64,000 nt of DNA, from assembly GCF_006540085.1 (NCBI RefSeq), contig NZ_BJOG01000001.1, positions 186,001 to 250,000 of the forward strand, written 5' to 3'. The notes below the pieces were generated by a model. The model did not search any database. It was not told the DNA's origin and saw only the letters and a program-made list of their open reading frames with translations. Both the position numbers and the translations under genes were made by a program. The stretch comes from Microbacterium oxydans. GTDB taxonomy: Bacteria > Actinomycetota > Actinomycetes > Actinomycetales > Microbacteriaceae. Shown here piece after piece: positions 54,950 to 63,796 of the stretch (position 1 is the first letter of the stretch; each line of letters starts with the position of its first letter).

Positions 54950-56449
54950 ATGCGGCGGGTCTGGGTGCGAGAGCTCGCGGGCTGGTCGGGAGCACTGGCC
55001 GTGGCGGTCATCACCGTCGCTCAGGTGGCTTCATCCGCCCGCGCTGAGCTGCTGTTCCGAGACGGAGATTCCCTGGTCGTGGGCATGTTCGCTCGGTCGC
55101 TGCTCTCCGGCGCACCCCTCGACTGGGCGATGTCGAGCGTACTGTTCCTGCCCGAGTCCGCGGTGTTCTCCGGGCTGGACGCCGCGCTCGGGCTCGATGT
55201 GAACGGATTGCTCACGGTGAATGCCGTGGTCAACATGCTGGCCCTCTACGGTGCACTCCGCGTCGCCGTAGGGCGTCGGCGGGACAGGACAGCCCCCGTC
55301 GCATGGGCGCTGCTCGGGATGGGCACCTTCGCGATCCTCGCCATGACCGATCTCTCGGGGTCCCGAGACGCCCTGGAGCTGGCCTCGCTGCTGCTGACGA
55401 CCACGTACTACGCCGCCACCGTGGTCGCCGTCGTCCTCTGTGTGGGACTGGTCCGTCGTGTGCTCGACCGAAGCGCAGGAGGTATCGGCGCACTGATCGC
55501 GCTCGGGGCGATCGCCGCCGTGTCGACGCTCTCGAATCCCCTCTTCGCCGCCTGGGCCACGGTTCCGCTCTCGCTGCTGCTCCTCGTGATGCTCCTTCGC
55601 CCGCCACGACGAACACGCACCGCAACGATCCTCGTCGTGCTGGTCATCGGCACCGCGCTGGGCTTCCTCGGACGCATTCCGCTTCGGGCATGGATCGCCA
55701 ACACCGGTGCCGGCTACATCCAGCCCGAACTCTGGACGGAATCCGCGGGCTACTACGGGGGCCTTCTCCTCGACCGCCTTGCGACGCCCGCAGGGATCTT
55801 CGGAGTCGTGGTCGTGGTGGCTCTGGTCGGCTGGGCGATCGCGAACACGGCACGCGTCGGAGACACCGGCTCCCGTTTCGTCGCCACGGTCGCGTGGGCC
55901 ATGCCCGCTCTCGTCCTGGTCGGGGCGATCGCCCTCGGGACCCACGCCGCCCGTTACCTGCAGCCGCTCGCGTTCGGACCCGTGCTCGTGATCGTGGCCG
56001 CTCCCCATATCCCGCGGATGCCCGCCCGGGCACCCCATGCCCTCACGGCCACCGCGGCCGTGCTCCTGCTCGTGGGCGGGGCGCTGAGTGTGCCTCGGCT
56101 CGTCGCGGCGAGCACGACGCCCGACCCCGATCTCACCTGCGTGACCGACTGGGTCGATGCCTCGGGCCGCATCGGCGGCGGACAGTTCTGGACCGTGCGG
56201 CTGCCGAAGCTGCATGTCGCCGATCCCCGCCACCTCGTGCAGGTCGATCACGAGCTCAACGCGTACGCATGGTTGGTGAACCGCGAGGACTTCGACGTCG
56301 ACGGAGTCTCGTTCCTCGTCGAGGACTCCCAGACCGTCGCGTGGCAGCTCTCCACACCGGCGATACCCGACGATGTCGTCGAGTGCGGGCGATATCGCAT
56401 CCTCGACTTCGGCGAACGCGTTCTGCCGCTCGGCTCACAGCACAGCTGA
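54950..56449 (+). CDS. Polytopic membrane protein, possible GT-C-type glycosyltransferase
   Basis: 499 residues with about eleven spans and a C-terminal soluble tail (about 100 residues). An acidic extracytoplasmic loop after span 1 (LLFRDGDSLVVGMFARSLLSG) with Asp-Gly-Asp resembles the metal-binding loop of GT-C enzymes, and the soluble tail contains NREDFDVDGVSFLVEDS. I do not recognise the family; oxidoreductase or transport roles are also possible. Start ATG 54950. Confidence 0.7.
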   Translation: MRRVWVRELAGWSGALAVAVITVAQVASSARAELLFRDGDSLVVGMFARSLLSGAPLDWAMSSVLFLPESAVFSGLDAALGLDVNGLLTVNAVVNMLALYGALRVAVGRRRDRTAPVAWALLGMGTFAILAMTDLSGSRDALELASLLLTTTYYAATVVAVVLCVGLVRRVLDRSAGGIGALIALGAIAAVSTLSNPLFAAWATVPLSLLLLVMLLRPPRRTRTATILVVLVIGTALGFLGRIPLRAWIANTGAGYIQPELWTESAGYYGGLLLDRLATPAGIFGVVVVVALVGWAIANTARVGDTGSRFVATVAWAMPALVLVGAIALGTHAARYLQPLAFGPVLVIVAAPHIPRMPARAPHALTATAAVLLLVGGALSVPRLVAASTTPDPDLTCVTDWVDASGRIGGGQFWTVRLPKLHVADPRHLVQVDHELNAYAWLVNREDFDVDGVSFLVEDSQTVAWQLSTPAIPDDVVECGRYRILDFGERVLPLGSQHS

Positions 56450-56468
56450 GCACTCGGCGAGGACACCG

Positions 56469-57530
56469 CTAGCGCGGGACGGGGCCCGTCGTGGTGCCGG
56501 CTCGGAACACGCAGGTGAGGTGCTGCGTGATCCCGGGTTCGCCACGCAGCATGCGGGCGATCTGCTCCCCGGCAGCGCGCCCCTTCTCGACCGCGGGCTG
56601 CACGCTGGTCGTGAGCGTGAGATCGCCGAGCCCGTCGACCTCGATGCCGTCGAAGCCCGCGACGGAGAGATCTTCGGGCACGCGGAGACCCAGCTCCTCG
56701 GCTGCGCGGATGACGCCGACCGCAAGCAGATCGCTCTGCGCGAGCACGGCCGTCGGTCGAGTGGCCGGGTCGGTCAGGAGCATGCGGCCGACCAGCACGC
56801 CCTCATCGATGAAGCTGCCGGACGCCGAGATCGCCGGCGCGTCCGGGAAGACCTGGCGCATCCCCTCGAGACGGTGCACTGAGACGTCGACGGTCGCTTT
56901 CTCGACCCGTTCGGGCGTCACCAGCGCGCGCTCGCGCTCGCTGTCGAGCGAGAGGGTGACCAGCGCCACGTCGCGGTGCCCGAGGTCGTAGACGTGCTGG
57001 GCGACGTCAGCGGAGGCTGCGACGTTGTCGAGGGTGATGCGCGGGATGCCCTCTCCGGCGTCGCCTTCGATGACGACCACGGGCAGTCCGCGGCCGAGGA
57101 CCACTTCGAGCGAGGCCTTCGTGCGCCCGGAACAGCCGATGAGCACGAAGGCGTCGACGGGGGCGTTGGTGATGGCTGCACCCTCCTCCCCCGGCTCGTC
57201 GCGCATGAGGAGGATGCCGGCGCTCAGGTCGGCGAGCCCGTCGGTGAGGCCGTCCATCATGGCGGTCGTCACGGGATCGAGGAATGCTGCACGCAGATGC
57301 CCTTCGAGCACCACGGCGACGATGCCACTGCGTCCACGTCGCAGCGAGGCCGCACGAGGGTCCGGCCCCGCATAGCCGAGATCGGCTGCGGCGGCGAGGA
57401 CGCGCTCCCTCGTGGCGGCGGCCACGTTCGCCTTGCCGCTGAAGACGACGGATGCGGTGGAGGTCGCCACGCCCGCCTCACGTGCGACGTCGGCGATCGT
57501 GGGCCGACGCGGCGTCTCCTGGCTGCTCAT
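56469..57530 (-). CDS. LacI-family transcriptional repressor
   Basis: 353 residues. The helix-turn-helix PTIADVAREAGVATSTASVVFSG opens the protein, with the hinge NVAAATRERVLAAAADLGY, and a periplasmic-binding-protein-like sugar domain follows (LVTLSLDSERERALV, FDGIEVDGLGDLTLT). It diverges from an MFS gene whose promoter carries a perfect TCGAATCGATTCGA dyad, the usual LacI-type operator. The likely inducer is a sugar. Confidence 0.94.
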   Translation of the reverse strand: MSSQETPRRPTIADVAREAGVATSTASVVFSGKANVAAATRERVLAAAADLGYAGPDPRAASLRRGRSGIVAVVLEGHLRAAFLDPVTTAMMDGLTDGLADLSAGILLMRDEPGEEGAAITNAPVDAFVLIGCSGRTKASLEVVLGRGLPVVVIEGDAGEGIPRITLDNVAASADVAQHVYDLGHRDVALVTLSLDSERERALVTPERVEKATVDVSVHRLEGMRQVFPDAPAISASGSFIDEGVLVGRMLLTDPATRPTAVLAQSDLLAVGVIRAAEELGLRVPEDLSVAGFDGIEVDGLGDLTLTTSVQPAVEKGRAAGEQIARMLRGEPGITQHLTCVFRAGTTTGPVPR

Positions 57531-57563
57531 ACTTCGAGGATAGCTCCCCGCGCTTCCCTACGG

Positions 57564-57583
57564 TCGAATCGATTCGATAGGCT
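57564..57583 (+). promoter_or_regulatory. LacI-type operator abutting a leaderless promoter
   Basis: The 14-base palindrome TCGAATCGATTCGA (57564-57577) directly precedes the -10 TAGGCT (57578-57583), which lies 7 bases before ATG 57591. Binding here would block the MFS promoter; the LacI gene starts on the other strand at 57530. Confidence 0.75.
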
Positions 57584-57590
57584 GTCCGGC

Positions 57591-58829
57591 ATGGAAACAG
57601 CCCTCTCTCGTTCGCAGTTCGTGCGCTGGCGCGCGGCGATCTTCGCCATCTTCCTCGCCAGCGGCCTCTCGATCGCGACCTGGGCGTCGCGCGTGCCCGG
57701 GATCAAGGAGGCGCTGGGACTCGACAACGCGCAGGTCGGTCTGATCCTGCTCGGCATGGGCATCTCGTCCATCCTCGGCATCTCGACAGGCCCCGCGGTG
57801 ATGGCACGTCTGGGCGCCCGGCGCGGGATGCTCCTCACGATGCTGACGTTCGCGCTCGGCATCGTGCTGGTCGGCCTGGGCGCGAACGTGTTCGGTTCCG
57901 TCCCCGTCGTCATCGTGGGCATGGTGCTGTTCGGCTTCGGCAACGGGTCGGTCGACGTGATGATGAACGTCGAGGCGACCGCGATCGAACAGCAGATGGG
58001 CAAGACGATCCTGCCGGTCTTCCATGCCTTCTTCAGCTTCGGCACCGTCATCGGTGCGGGGATCGGCGCTCTCGCCGCGCAGCTCGCCGTCGACGTCGCG
58101 ACCCACGCCGCGATCATGGGCGGGCTGATCGCCGTGATCGCGATCGTCTGCTTCTTCCAGGTCCCGGTGCGCGAGGCCGCCCTCGATCCCGCGGCGCATG
58201 AGAAGCCGGCCTTCCGCGTCCGCATGCACACGGCGCTCGAAGCGTGGCGCGAGCCCCGCACCTACCTCATCGGTGTGGTCATGCTCGGCATGTCTTTCGC
58301 CGAGGGCGGGGCCAACGACTGGATCGCCCTGGGCACCGAACAGGGTCACGGCTTCGCCGAGGGCACCGGAGCCGTATCCCTGGCCGTGTTCTCGGTCGGC
58401 ATGACCGTCGTGCGCCTGTTCGGCGGTCCCCTCGTGGATCGCTTCGGCCGCGTCCTGGTCCTGCGCATCCTCGCAGCGACCGCAGCGTCGGGCATCCTGC
58501 TGTTCATCCTCGCCCCCACCTTCCCGCTCGTGCTGGTCGGAGCCGCGCTGTGGGGAATCGGCGCATCGCTCGGCTTCCCGCTGGGCATGTCGGCGGCGGC
58601 AGACGACCCCGCCAAGGCCGCGGCCAGGGTGAGCGCGGCCGCCACGATCGGCTACATCGCCTTCCTCGGCGGCCCGCCGGTGCTCGGAATCATCAGCGAG
58701 CACATCGGTCTGCTCAACACGCTGTTCATCCTGGTCGCGCTGGTCGTGATGTCCGGGCTGTTCTCGGGTGCTGCGCGTCCGCTCCGCGACGACGAGAAGA
58801 GCTCGGTCGCGACGGTCGCACAGGGCTGA
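57591..58829 (+). CDS. MFS transporter, probable sugar permease
   Basis: 412 residues, 12 spans, with WASRVPGIKEALGLDNAQVG and RLGARRGMLLTMLTFALGIV (motif A) and a C-terminal half (GNGSVDVMMNVEATAIEQQMG). It resembles fucose/galactose permease-like MFS proteins. Leaderless; controlled by the divergent LacI repressor, which points to sugar uptake, though the sugar cannot be named. Confidence 0.85.
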   Translation: METALSRSQFVRWRAAIFAIFLASGLSIATWASRVPGIKEALGLDNAQVGLILLGMGISSILGISTGPAVMARLGARRGMLLTMLTFALGIVLVGLGANVFGSVPVVIVGMVLFGFGNGSVDVMMNVEATAIEQQMGKTILPVFHAFFSFGTVIGAGIGALAAQLAVDVATHAAIMGGLIAVIAIVCFFQVPVREAALDPAAHEKPAFRVRMHTALEAWREPRTYLIGVVMLGMSFAEGGANDWIALGTEQGHGFAEGTGAVSLAVFSVGMTVVRLFGGPLVDRFGRVLVLRILAATAASGILLFILAPTFPLVLVGAALWGIGASLGFPLGMSAAADDPAKAAARVSAAATIGYIAFLGGPPVLGIISEHIGLLNTLFILVALVVMSGLFSGAARPLRDDEKSSVATVAQG

Positions 58830-58832
58830 GCG

Positions 58833-59480
58833 TCAGTCGTCGCGGCCGCGTACGAGTGCGGCCGCATGCGACCGACTGCGTGCGCCGAGCTTGGTGAGCA
58901 CGTTGGAGACATGCGTCTTCACCGTGGGGACCGAGATGCGCAGCCGGGCGGCGAGCTGGGCGTTCGACCACCCCTGCAGGATCCCGTCGAGCACGTCCTG
59001 CTCCCTGGCCGTCAGCTCGACCATCCCCTCGCGGCGCCTGACCGGTGCCGGCACGGCGGCGCTCTCGGCGACGGCGGCGAGCGCTCGGCGCGTCACCCGC
59101 GGATCGAGCGCGCCTTCGCCCGCCGCGATCGCCCGCACGGCCCCGCCGAGCGTGGGAGCGTCCACCGTCTTGAGGAGGAAGCCGACGGCGCCTGCGCGGA
59201 TCGCCCCGAACACCAGGTCATCCTCGTCGAAGCTCGTGAGGACCAGCACGTCGCTCAAGTGGCGCTCGACGATCTCCGCCGTCGCCGATATCCCGTCGCG
59301 TCCCGGCATCCGCAGATCCATCAGGACCACGTCGGGACGCAGCGCCGCGGCGTTGCGGACGGCGACATCGCCGTCCGCCGCTTCCCCGACCACCGTGATC
59401 CCCTGCGCCTCGAGCATGATGCGCAGCCCCGCCCTGATCGCGCCGTGGTCGTCCGCCAGCAGCACCGTCGGCTCGCTCAT
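58833..59480 (-). CDS. LuxR-type (NarL) response regulator
   Basis: 215 residues from ATG 59480 (ATGA overlap with the kinase stop). The receiver carries phospho-acceptor Asp55 in VVLMDLRMPG and the signalling LTSFDEDDL and FLLKTVDAP. The C-terminal helix-turn-helix is LTAREQDVLDGILQGWSNAQLA, VPTVKTHVSNVLTKLGA. It forms a two-component pair with the adjacent kinase. Confidence 0.95.
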   Translation of the reverse strand: MSEPTVLLADDHGAIRAGLRIMLEAQGITVVGEAADGDVAVRNAAALRPDVVLMDLRMPGRDGISATAEIVERHLSDVLVLTSFDEDDLVFGAIRAGAVGFLLKTVDAPTLGGAVRAIAAGEGALDPRVTRRALAAVAESAAVPAPVRRREGMVELTAREQDVLDGILQGWSNAQLAARLRISVPTVKTHVSNVLTKLGARSRSHAAALVRGRDD

Positions 59481-60673
59481 GCCGCTGCCTCCGTCGGGAT
59501 GCGACCTTCCACCGACCATCCGCCGGCGACCGGCCCGGCAATGAAGGCGCCCCCCAGCGCGGCGACCCGTTCCCTGAGCATCTGCAACCCCCAGCCCCCA
59601 TCCGCGGACGTGGACGCCCCGCTCGGCGAGCCACCCCTCGAACGCACCTCGACCCGCACCTCGGGTCCGCTCCTGCGGATGATGACGTCGACCTCGGCGC
59701 CGCTGGCGTGACGGATGCAGTTGTTCAGTGCCTCCCGCACGATGCGGATGACGGCCTGCTCGAGCGCGGAACCGACATCACCCACGTGATCGGCGACGAG
59801 TCGCACCGTGAGTCCCGCGCGTTCCGCCTCCTGCACGATCCCCTCGAGGTCCCCCCACCGCGGCGACGACGCGGGACTACCCTCACCGCGACGGAGCACG
59901 GAGATCATCGATCGCAGCGCCGCATGGGCATCGAGACCTGCATCACGCACGGCCTGCAGCGCTTCGCGGTCCCGCGGATGATCGGGCGGGGTCGACAGGG
60001 CGGCCTCCGCGCGGATCGCCATCGCCATCACATGGCCGGCCACCACGTCGTGCAGCTCGCGCGCCATGGTCTCGCGCTCCCGTTGCACCGCCTCCACTCG
60101 GTCGCGCTCGGCGACGGCTGCGGCATGCTCCGCCCGCTGACGGTGCAGCTCCGCGAGCTCGTGCGCTTGGGATACCGCCACGGCCCACCAGTAGTCGGTG
60201 CCGAAGATCGCTCCGAACTGCACTCCGATGAGGAACGCGACCGGGAACGACACATCGGTGAGCAGCCAGGCGCAGAGGAAGAGGACGACCGTCGCCGCCC
60301 CCAGCAGCGCCAGCAGCATCCTTCGCCCGCGGGAATCCGCCAGGAAAGCGGCCGTCCACAGGACGTCCAGGAGCACCACGAGGGTCCCGAGGCCCCCCAC
60401 GGTGAGCAGGTCAGCGACGAACAGCAGGGAGACGAGCACGAGCACGGTCACCGGCAGGCGCCGCTTGAAGAGGGCGATCGCACAGGCGGGAAGGGCGAGC
60501 ACCAGCGCCCACCATGGGGACAGGGGCTCCTGCAGGAGCGAGAACGGCCCCCAGATACCCCGGAATCCGAAGGCCGCCATCACCACGGCGAAGATCGCCA
60601 TGCCCAGCGGGTCCGCCCACCAACGGTGCCGGCGGTACCAGGCGCCGAATCCGCCTTCGACCTGCTCGTGCAT
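59477..60673 (-). CDS. NarL-family sensor histidine kinase
   Basis: About 398 residues with five or six N-terminal spans, a coiled linker (QAHELAELHRQRAEHAAAVAERD), the HisKA_3 phospho-acceptor His in ETMARELHDVVAGHVMAMA and an ATP-binding HATPase_c part with NNCIRHASGAE and GGWGLQMLRERVAALGG. The 5' end is uncertain (ATG 60673, no good Shine-Dalgarno). No extracytoplasmic sensor domain, so signals may be detected in the membrane. Confidence 0.9.
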   Translation of the reverse strand: MHEQVEGGFGAWYRRHRWWADPLGMAIFAVVMAAFGFRGIWGPFSLLQEPLSPWWALVLALPACAIALFKRRLPVTVLVLVSLLFVADLLTVGGLGTLVVLLDVLWTAAFLADSRGRRMLLALLGAATVVLFLCAWLLTDVSFPVAFLIGVQFGAIFGTDYWWAVAVSQAHELAELHRQRAEHAAAVAERDRVEAVQRERETMARELHDVVAGHVMAMAIRAEAALSTPPDHPRDREALQAVRDAGLDAHAALRSMISVLRRGEGSPASSPRWGDLEGIVQEAERAGLTVRLVADHVGDVGSALEQAVIRIVREALNNCIRHASGAEVDVIIRRSGPEVRVEVRSRGGSPSGASTSADGGWGLQMLRERVAALGGAFIAGPVAGGWSVEGRIPTEAAA

Positions 60674-60789
60674 GCCCTCATGCAACCACGACGGCCGCCG
60701 CCGCGCATCCGACGAAGGGATGAGTGGCTCTGCGGAGACGATACTTTCGCCCGATCCGGGATCCGTGGGGCGTCCGTGAACGTGGAGGC

Positions 60790-61668
60790 ATGGAACTCTT
60801 CGGCGGACTGCCGCTCCCCCTGTCGCTCGCGCTCCTGGCGCTGATCGACGGGCTGAGCGTCGGCACACTCCTCATCCCGGTCTTCCTGCTGCTGCACCCG
60901 GGGCGGGTGCGCGCCGGGCGGATCCTGCTGTATCTGGGAACCATCGCCGCGTTCTATCTGGTCGTCGGCCTCCTGTTCCTGTGGGGCCTGGTGAACCTCG
61001 TCGACGTCGCGTCCGACTTCCTCGCGTCGCCCGCGGGACTGATCGTCCGGCTCGTCGTCGGAGCAGCGCTCCTCATCACGGCATTCGCGATGCCGACCGG
61101 CGGCAAGAACAAGAAGAACGCACCGGCGCCCGCACCGCAGACAGCATCCGCGCCTCCGGTGCCGCTTCGGGGAGGGACACCGGGCGCGCAGGATGCGAAC
61201 GGCTCCCGCCTGGCTCCCCCGGATGCCGCGTCCGCGATCGCGACCGATCCTGCTCCTCGTCCCGGACGCATCACGCGGTGGCGGGAGCGGCTCCTCGACC
61301 CGCGCACCCGCGGCACCGCAGTGATGGCCGTCGCCATCGCCGCAGGGCTCGTCGAGATCGCCACCATGCTGCCGTACATCGTGGCGATGACCATGCTCGC
61401 GGATGCCGGCATCGACACGCCGCTGCGTGTGCTCTCGCTCGCGGGATACTGTGCGCTGATGATCCTGCCCGCGGTCGTGCTGCTCGTGCTGCGGATGGTG
61501 GCCGCTCCACTCGTGCAACGGCCGCTCGAACGCTTCGCCGCCTGGATGGAGCGCACCGGGGCGGAGAACACCGCCTGGATCATCGGCATCATCGGGTTCC
61601 TCATCGCCCGTTCTGCCGCCACCGAACTCGGCCTCTTCGAGGCGATCGGTTCGTTCCTCGACCGGTGA
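60790..61668 (+). CDS. GAP-family (Sap) membrane protein
   Basis: 292 residues with six spans. The N-terminal LALIDGLSVGTLLIPVFLLLHPGR is the GAP/Sap (sulfolipid-1-addressing protein) signature, and two three-span blocks are joined by a Pro/Ala-rich cytosolic linker (about residues 105-165, KKNAPAPAPQTASAPPVP). The family may move lipids or peptides across the membrane. Start ATG 60790 has GGAGG directly before it, so it may be leaderless or use an earlier codon. Confidence 0.85.
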   Translation: MELFGGLPLPLSLALLALIDGLSVGTLLIPVFLLLHPGRVRAGRILLYLGTIAAFYLVVGLLFLWGLVNLVDVASDFLASPAGLIVRLVVGAALLITAFAMPTGGKNKKNAPAPAPQTASAPPVPLRGGTPGAQDANGSRLAPPDAASAIATDPAPRPGRITRWRERLLDPRTRGTAVMAVAIAAGLVEIATMLPYIVAMTMLADAGIDTPLRVLSLAGYCALMILPAVVLLVLRMVAAPLVQRPLERFAAWMERTGAENTAWIIGIIGFLIARSAATELGLFEAIGSFLDR

Positions 61669-61712
61669 CCGGCACACCCTCCGGGTGCGACCGCGCAGCG
61701 CTCCCGACGAAG

Positions 61713-61718
61713 TAGGCT
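61713..61718 (+). promoter_or_regulatory. TAGGCT -10 box, leaderless nucS promoter
   Basis: TAGGCT ends 6 bases before GTG 61725 with no Shine-Dalgarno sequence. Confidence 0.55.
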
Positions 61719-61724
61719 CGACGG

Positions 61725-62420
61725 GTGCGTCTCGTCATCGCCCGCTGCTCGGTCGACTACACCGGTCGGCTCAATGCCCATCTTCCGCTCGCCACGCGTC
61801 TGCTCGTGCACAAGGGCGACGGGAGTCTGCTCGTGCACTCCGACGGCGGCAGCTACAAGCCGCTGAACTGGATGAGTCCCCCGTGTTCTCTCTCGAACGA
61901 GACTCCGGGTGAGGAAGAGGCGAGCGCCGGCGTCGTCGAGGTCTGGCGGGTGACCCACAAGAAGACCGGTGACGCGTTGCGCGTGCAGATCTACGAGATC
62001 ATCCATGACACCTCGCACGAGTTGGGCATCGATCCCGGACTGCAGAAGGACGGCGTCGAGGCAGACCTTCAGCGACTTCTCGCGGAGCAGGTCGAGCGCA
62101 TCTCCGAGGGTGCGACGCTCGTGCGCCGCGAGTACCCGACGGCGATCGGGCCGGTCGACCTGCTGGTGCGCGATGCCGACGGCGCGGCGATCGCCGTCGA
62201 GATCAAGCGCCGCGGCGACATCGACGGCGTGGAGCAGCTGACCCGCTACCTCGAGCTGCTCGGCCGCGATCCACATCTCTCCCCCGTCCAGGGTGTCTTC
62301 GCCGCCCAGGAGATCAAGCCGCAGGCGCGTGTACTCGCCGAGGATCGGGGCATCCGCTGTCTGGTGCTCGACTACGACGACATGAAGGGAATCGAGTCGG
62401 GCATCCCCCGCCTGTTCTGA
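61725..62420 (+). CDS. nucS: Mismatch-specific endonuclease NucS/EndoMS
   Basis: 231 residues. The N-terminal part ([20 protein letters not shown]) and the RecB-like nuclease core with the D..E.K triad in [10 protein letters not shown] and AVEIKRRGD are typical of NucS, which cleaves both strands at mismatches in actinobacteria and archaea that lack MutS/MutL. It belongs to a solitary, leaderless transcription unit. A convergent coiled-coil gene ends 11 bases past its stop. Confidence 0.95.
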   Translation: MRLVIARCSVDYTGRLNAHLPLATRLLVHKGDGSLLVHSDGGSYKPLNWMSPPCSLSNETPGEEEASAGVVEVWRVTHKKTGDALRVQIYEIIHDTSHELGIDPGLQKDGVEADLQRLLAEQVERISEGATLVRREYPTAIGPVDLLVRDADGAAIAVEIKRRGDIDGVEQLTRYLELLGRDPHLSPVQGVFAAQEIKPQARVLAEDRGIRCLVLDYDDMKGIESGIPRLF

Positions 62421-62430
62421 GCAGACGGTC

Positions 62431-62862
62431 TCAACGGACGGGGATGAGCCGCGGCGTCGGCCCCTCCAGACGCGCGATCGCGATCTTCACCTCGAAGATC
62501 TCCTGCTCGACTCGATCGAATCGCGCATCCACGCGGTCGAATCGCGATTCGAGACTCGCGAACCGTGCGCTGAACTTCGCATCCTGCGCATCGAGCTTCG
62601 CGTCCTGCGCGTCCTGCTTCGCGTCCTGCGCGTCGAACTTCGCGTCCTGCGCCGCGAAACGCGCATCGAGCTTCGCGTCCTGCGCATCGAACCGTGCGTC
62701 GAGCCGTGCGTCCTGCGCCGCGAAACGCGCGTCGAGCCGGGCGTCCTGCGCCGCGAAACGCGCATCCATCCGGTTGATCGTCCAGCCGAATCCGCCGATG
62801 ATCGCCACCAGCAGCGTCGCGGCCGTGGCCAACATCGTGATGATCTCCACCGACACGTACAT
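62431..62862 (-). CDS. Membrane-anchored protein with a repetitive coiled coil
   Basis: 143 residues from ATG 62862 with GGGGG upstream. One N-terminal span (ITMLATAATLLVAIIGGFGW) is followed by about ten heptads of the type DARFAAQ/DARLDAQ, then a less repetitive helical tail (FDRVEQEIFEVKIAIARLEG). The DNA between 62570 and 62770 is made of near-identical 21-24 base units, so the length can change by slippage. Similar short coiled-coil membrane proteins are seen near nucS in related genomes, but I cannot verify this. Confidence 0.75.
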   Translation of the reverse strand: MYVSVEIITMLATAATLLVAIIGGFGWTINRMDARFAAQDARLDARFAAQDARLDARFDAQDAKLDARFAAQDAKFDAQDAKQDAQDAKLDAQDAKFSARFASLESRFDRVDARFDRVEQEIFEVKIAIARLEGPTPRLIPVR

Positions 62863-62993
62863 ACCCCCATTCTGACTCGCACATCCGCCGTTGTCACGAC
62901 CTTATATGGGGACATAGAGTGCTCACATGAGACGTGGATAAGCCCTGTTCGTGCACACCTGTGCAGGAAAGGCGACCGTCCTCTTCCGGGCCA

Positions 62994-62999
62994 TAGGGT
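62994..62999 (+). promoter_or_regulatory. TAGGGT -10 box, leaderless promoter
   Basis: TAGGGT ends 6 bases before GTG 63006. Confidence 0.5.
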
Positions 63000-63005
63000 G
63001 GAGGG

Positions 63006-63671
63006 GTGCCTCACTCCCCTTACTCCTGCGTGCTGTGGGACGTCGACGGCACCATCGTCGACGCGTCCGTCGGCATCCTTCGCCGGCTCGACATCGCGCT
63101 CACGCACTTCGGCCACCCCGCGCCCACGCGCGAGCAGCTGGTGCACTGGATCGGTCCGCCCATGTTCCAGTCCTTCCAGGACCAGGCGGGAATGACCCCG
63201 GAGCAGTCCGCCGAGGCCGTGGCCTTCTACCGCACGCTCGGGAAGGCCGACGGCTACACGACCGATGTCGCGACCTATCCGGGCGTCGTCGAGCTCATCA
63301 ACGAGCTGCACGCCGCCGGGGTGCCGCAGGCGACCGCCAGCTCGAAGCCCGAGAACCAGGTCGATGCCCTCGTCGATCACTTCGGCCTGCGCCCCGCGTT
63401 CCTGACCACAGTCGGCGCGACCCCCGACGAGTCGACTCTCGCCTCGAAGACCGACATCGTCGCCGAGGCGCTTCGTCGGCTGCGCGCGCTCGGCGCCGAC
63501 ACGTCACGACCGGTTCTGGTCGGTGACCGCCATCACGACGTGGAAGGCGGGAACGCCAACGACGTCCCCGTCATCTTCGTCGAGTGGGGCTTCAGCGACA
63601 GGCACGAAGGCGATGACGCCGCGTTCCGAGCGGCCTCGGTCGCAGAATTGCGCGCGCTGCTGCTGAGCTGA
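63006..63671 (+). CDS. HAD-superfamily phosphatase, phosphoglycolate-phosphatase-like
   Basis: 221 residues. Motif I is VLWDVDGTIVDAS, motif II ATASSKPENQ, and motif IV VLVGDRHHDVEGGN, with a helical cap (about residues 20-90). This is the Gph-like HAD family. Likely clears 2-phosphoglycolate or another small phosphate ester. Start GTG 63006, leaderless. Confidence 0.9.
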   Translation: MPHSPYSCVLWDVDGTIVDASVGILRRLDIALTHFGHPAPTREQLVHWIGPPMFQSFQDQAGMTPEQSAEAVAFYRTLGKADGYTTDVATYPGVVELINELHAAGVPQATASSKPENQVDALVDHFGLRPAFLTTVGATPDESTLASKTDIVAEALRRLRALGADTSRPVLVGDRHHDVEGGNANDVPVIFVEWGFSDRHEGDDAAFRAASVAELRALLLS

Positions 63672-63728
63672 CCCCGCCTCCTCCCGCTGACGGGTATCAG
63701 CCGAAGCGGCGCTGAGAACCTCAGAAAG

Positions 63729-63785
63729 CACAGAACTCCCCGCCGGATGACGCATCGGGGACGCTATCCGGTGGGGAGTTCTGTG
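63729..63785. terminator. Long terminator hairpin between convergent genes
   Basis: Arms 63729-63748 and 63766-63785 pair over 20 bases with one G-T wobble; the minus-strand side runs into TGCTTTC. It serves the cold-shock gene and, in the other direction, the HAD gene. Confidence 0.85.
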
Positions 63786-63796
63786 TCGCGCCCGTC

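Noticed and set aside
62570..62770. Tandem repeats resembling a CRISPR array
   Set aside because: Units are in frame, without unique spacers, and encode heptads of a coiled coil.
62952..62965. TGCACA-CC-TGTGCA palindrome as a second site for the TetR protein at 41619
   Set aside because: The half-sites match the TetR dyad, but the spacing is 2 instead of 4 bases, so the same protein is unlikely to bind both; one extra site is weak evidence.
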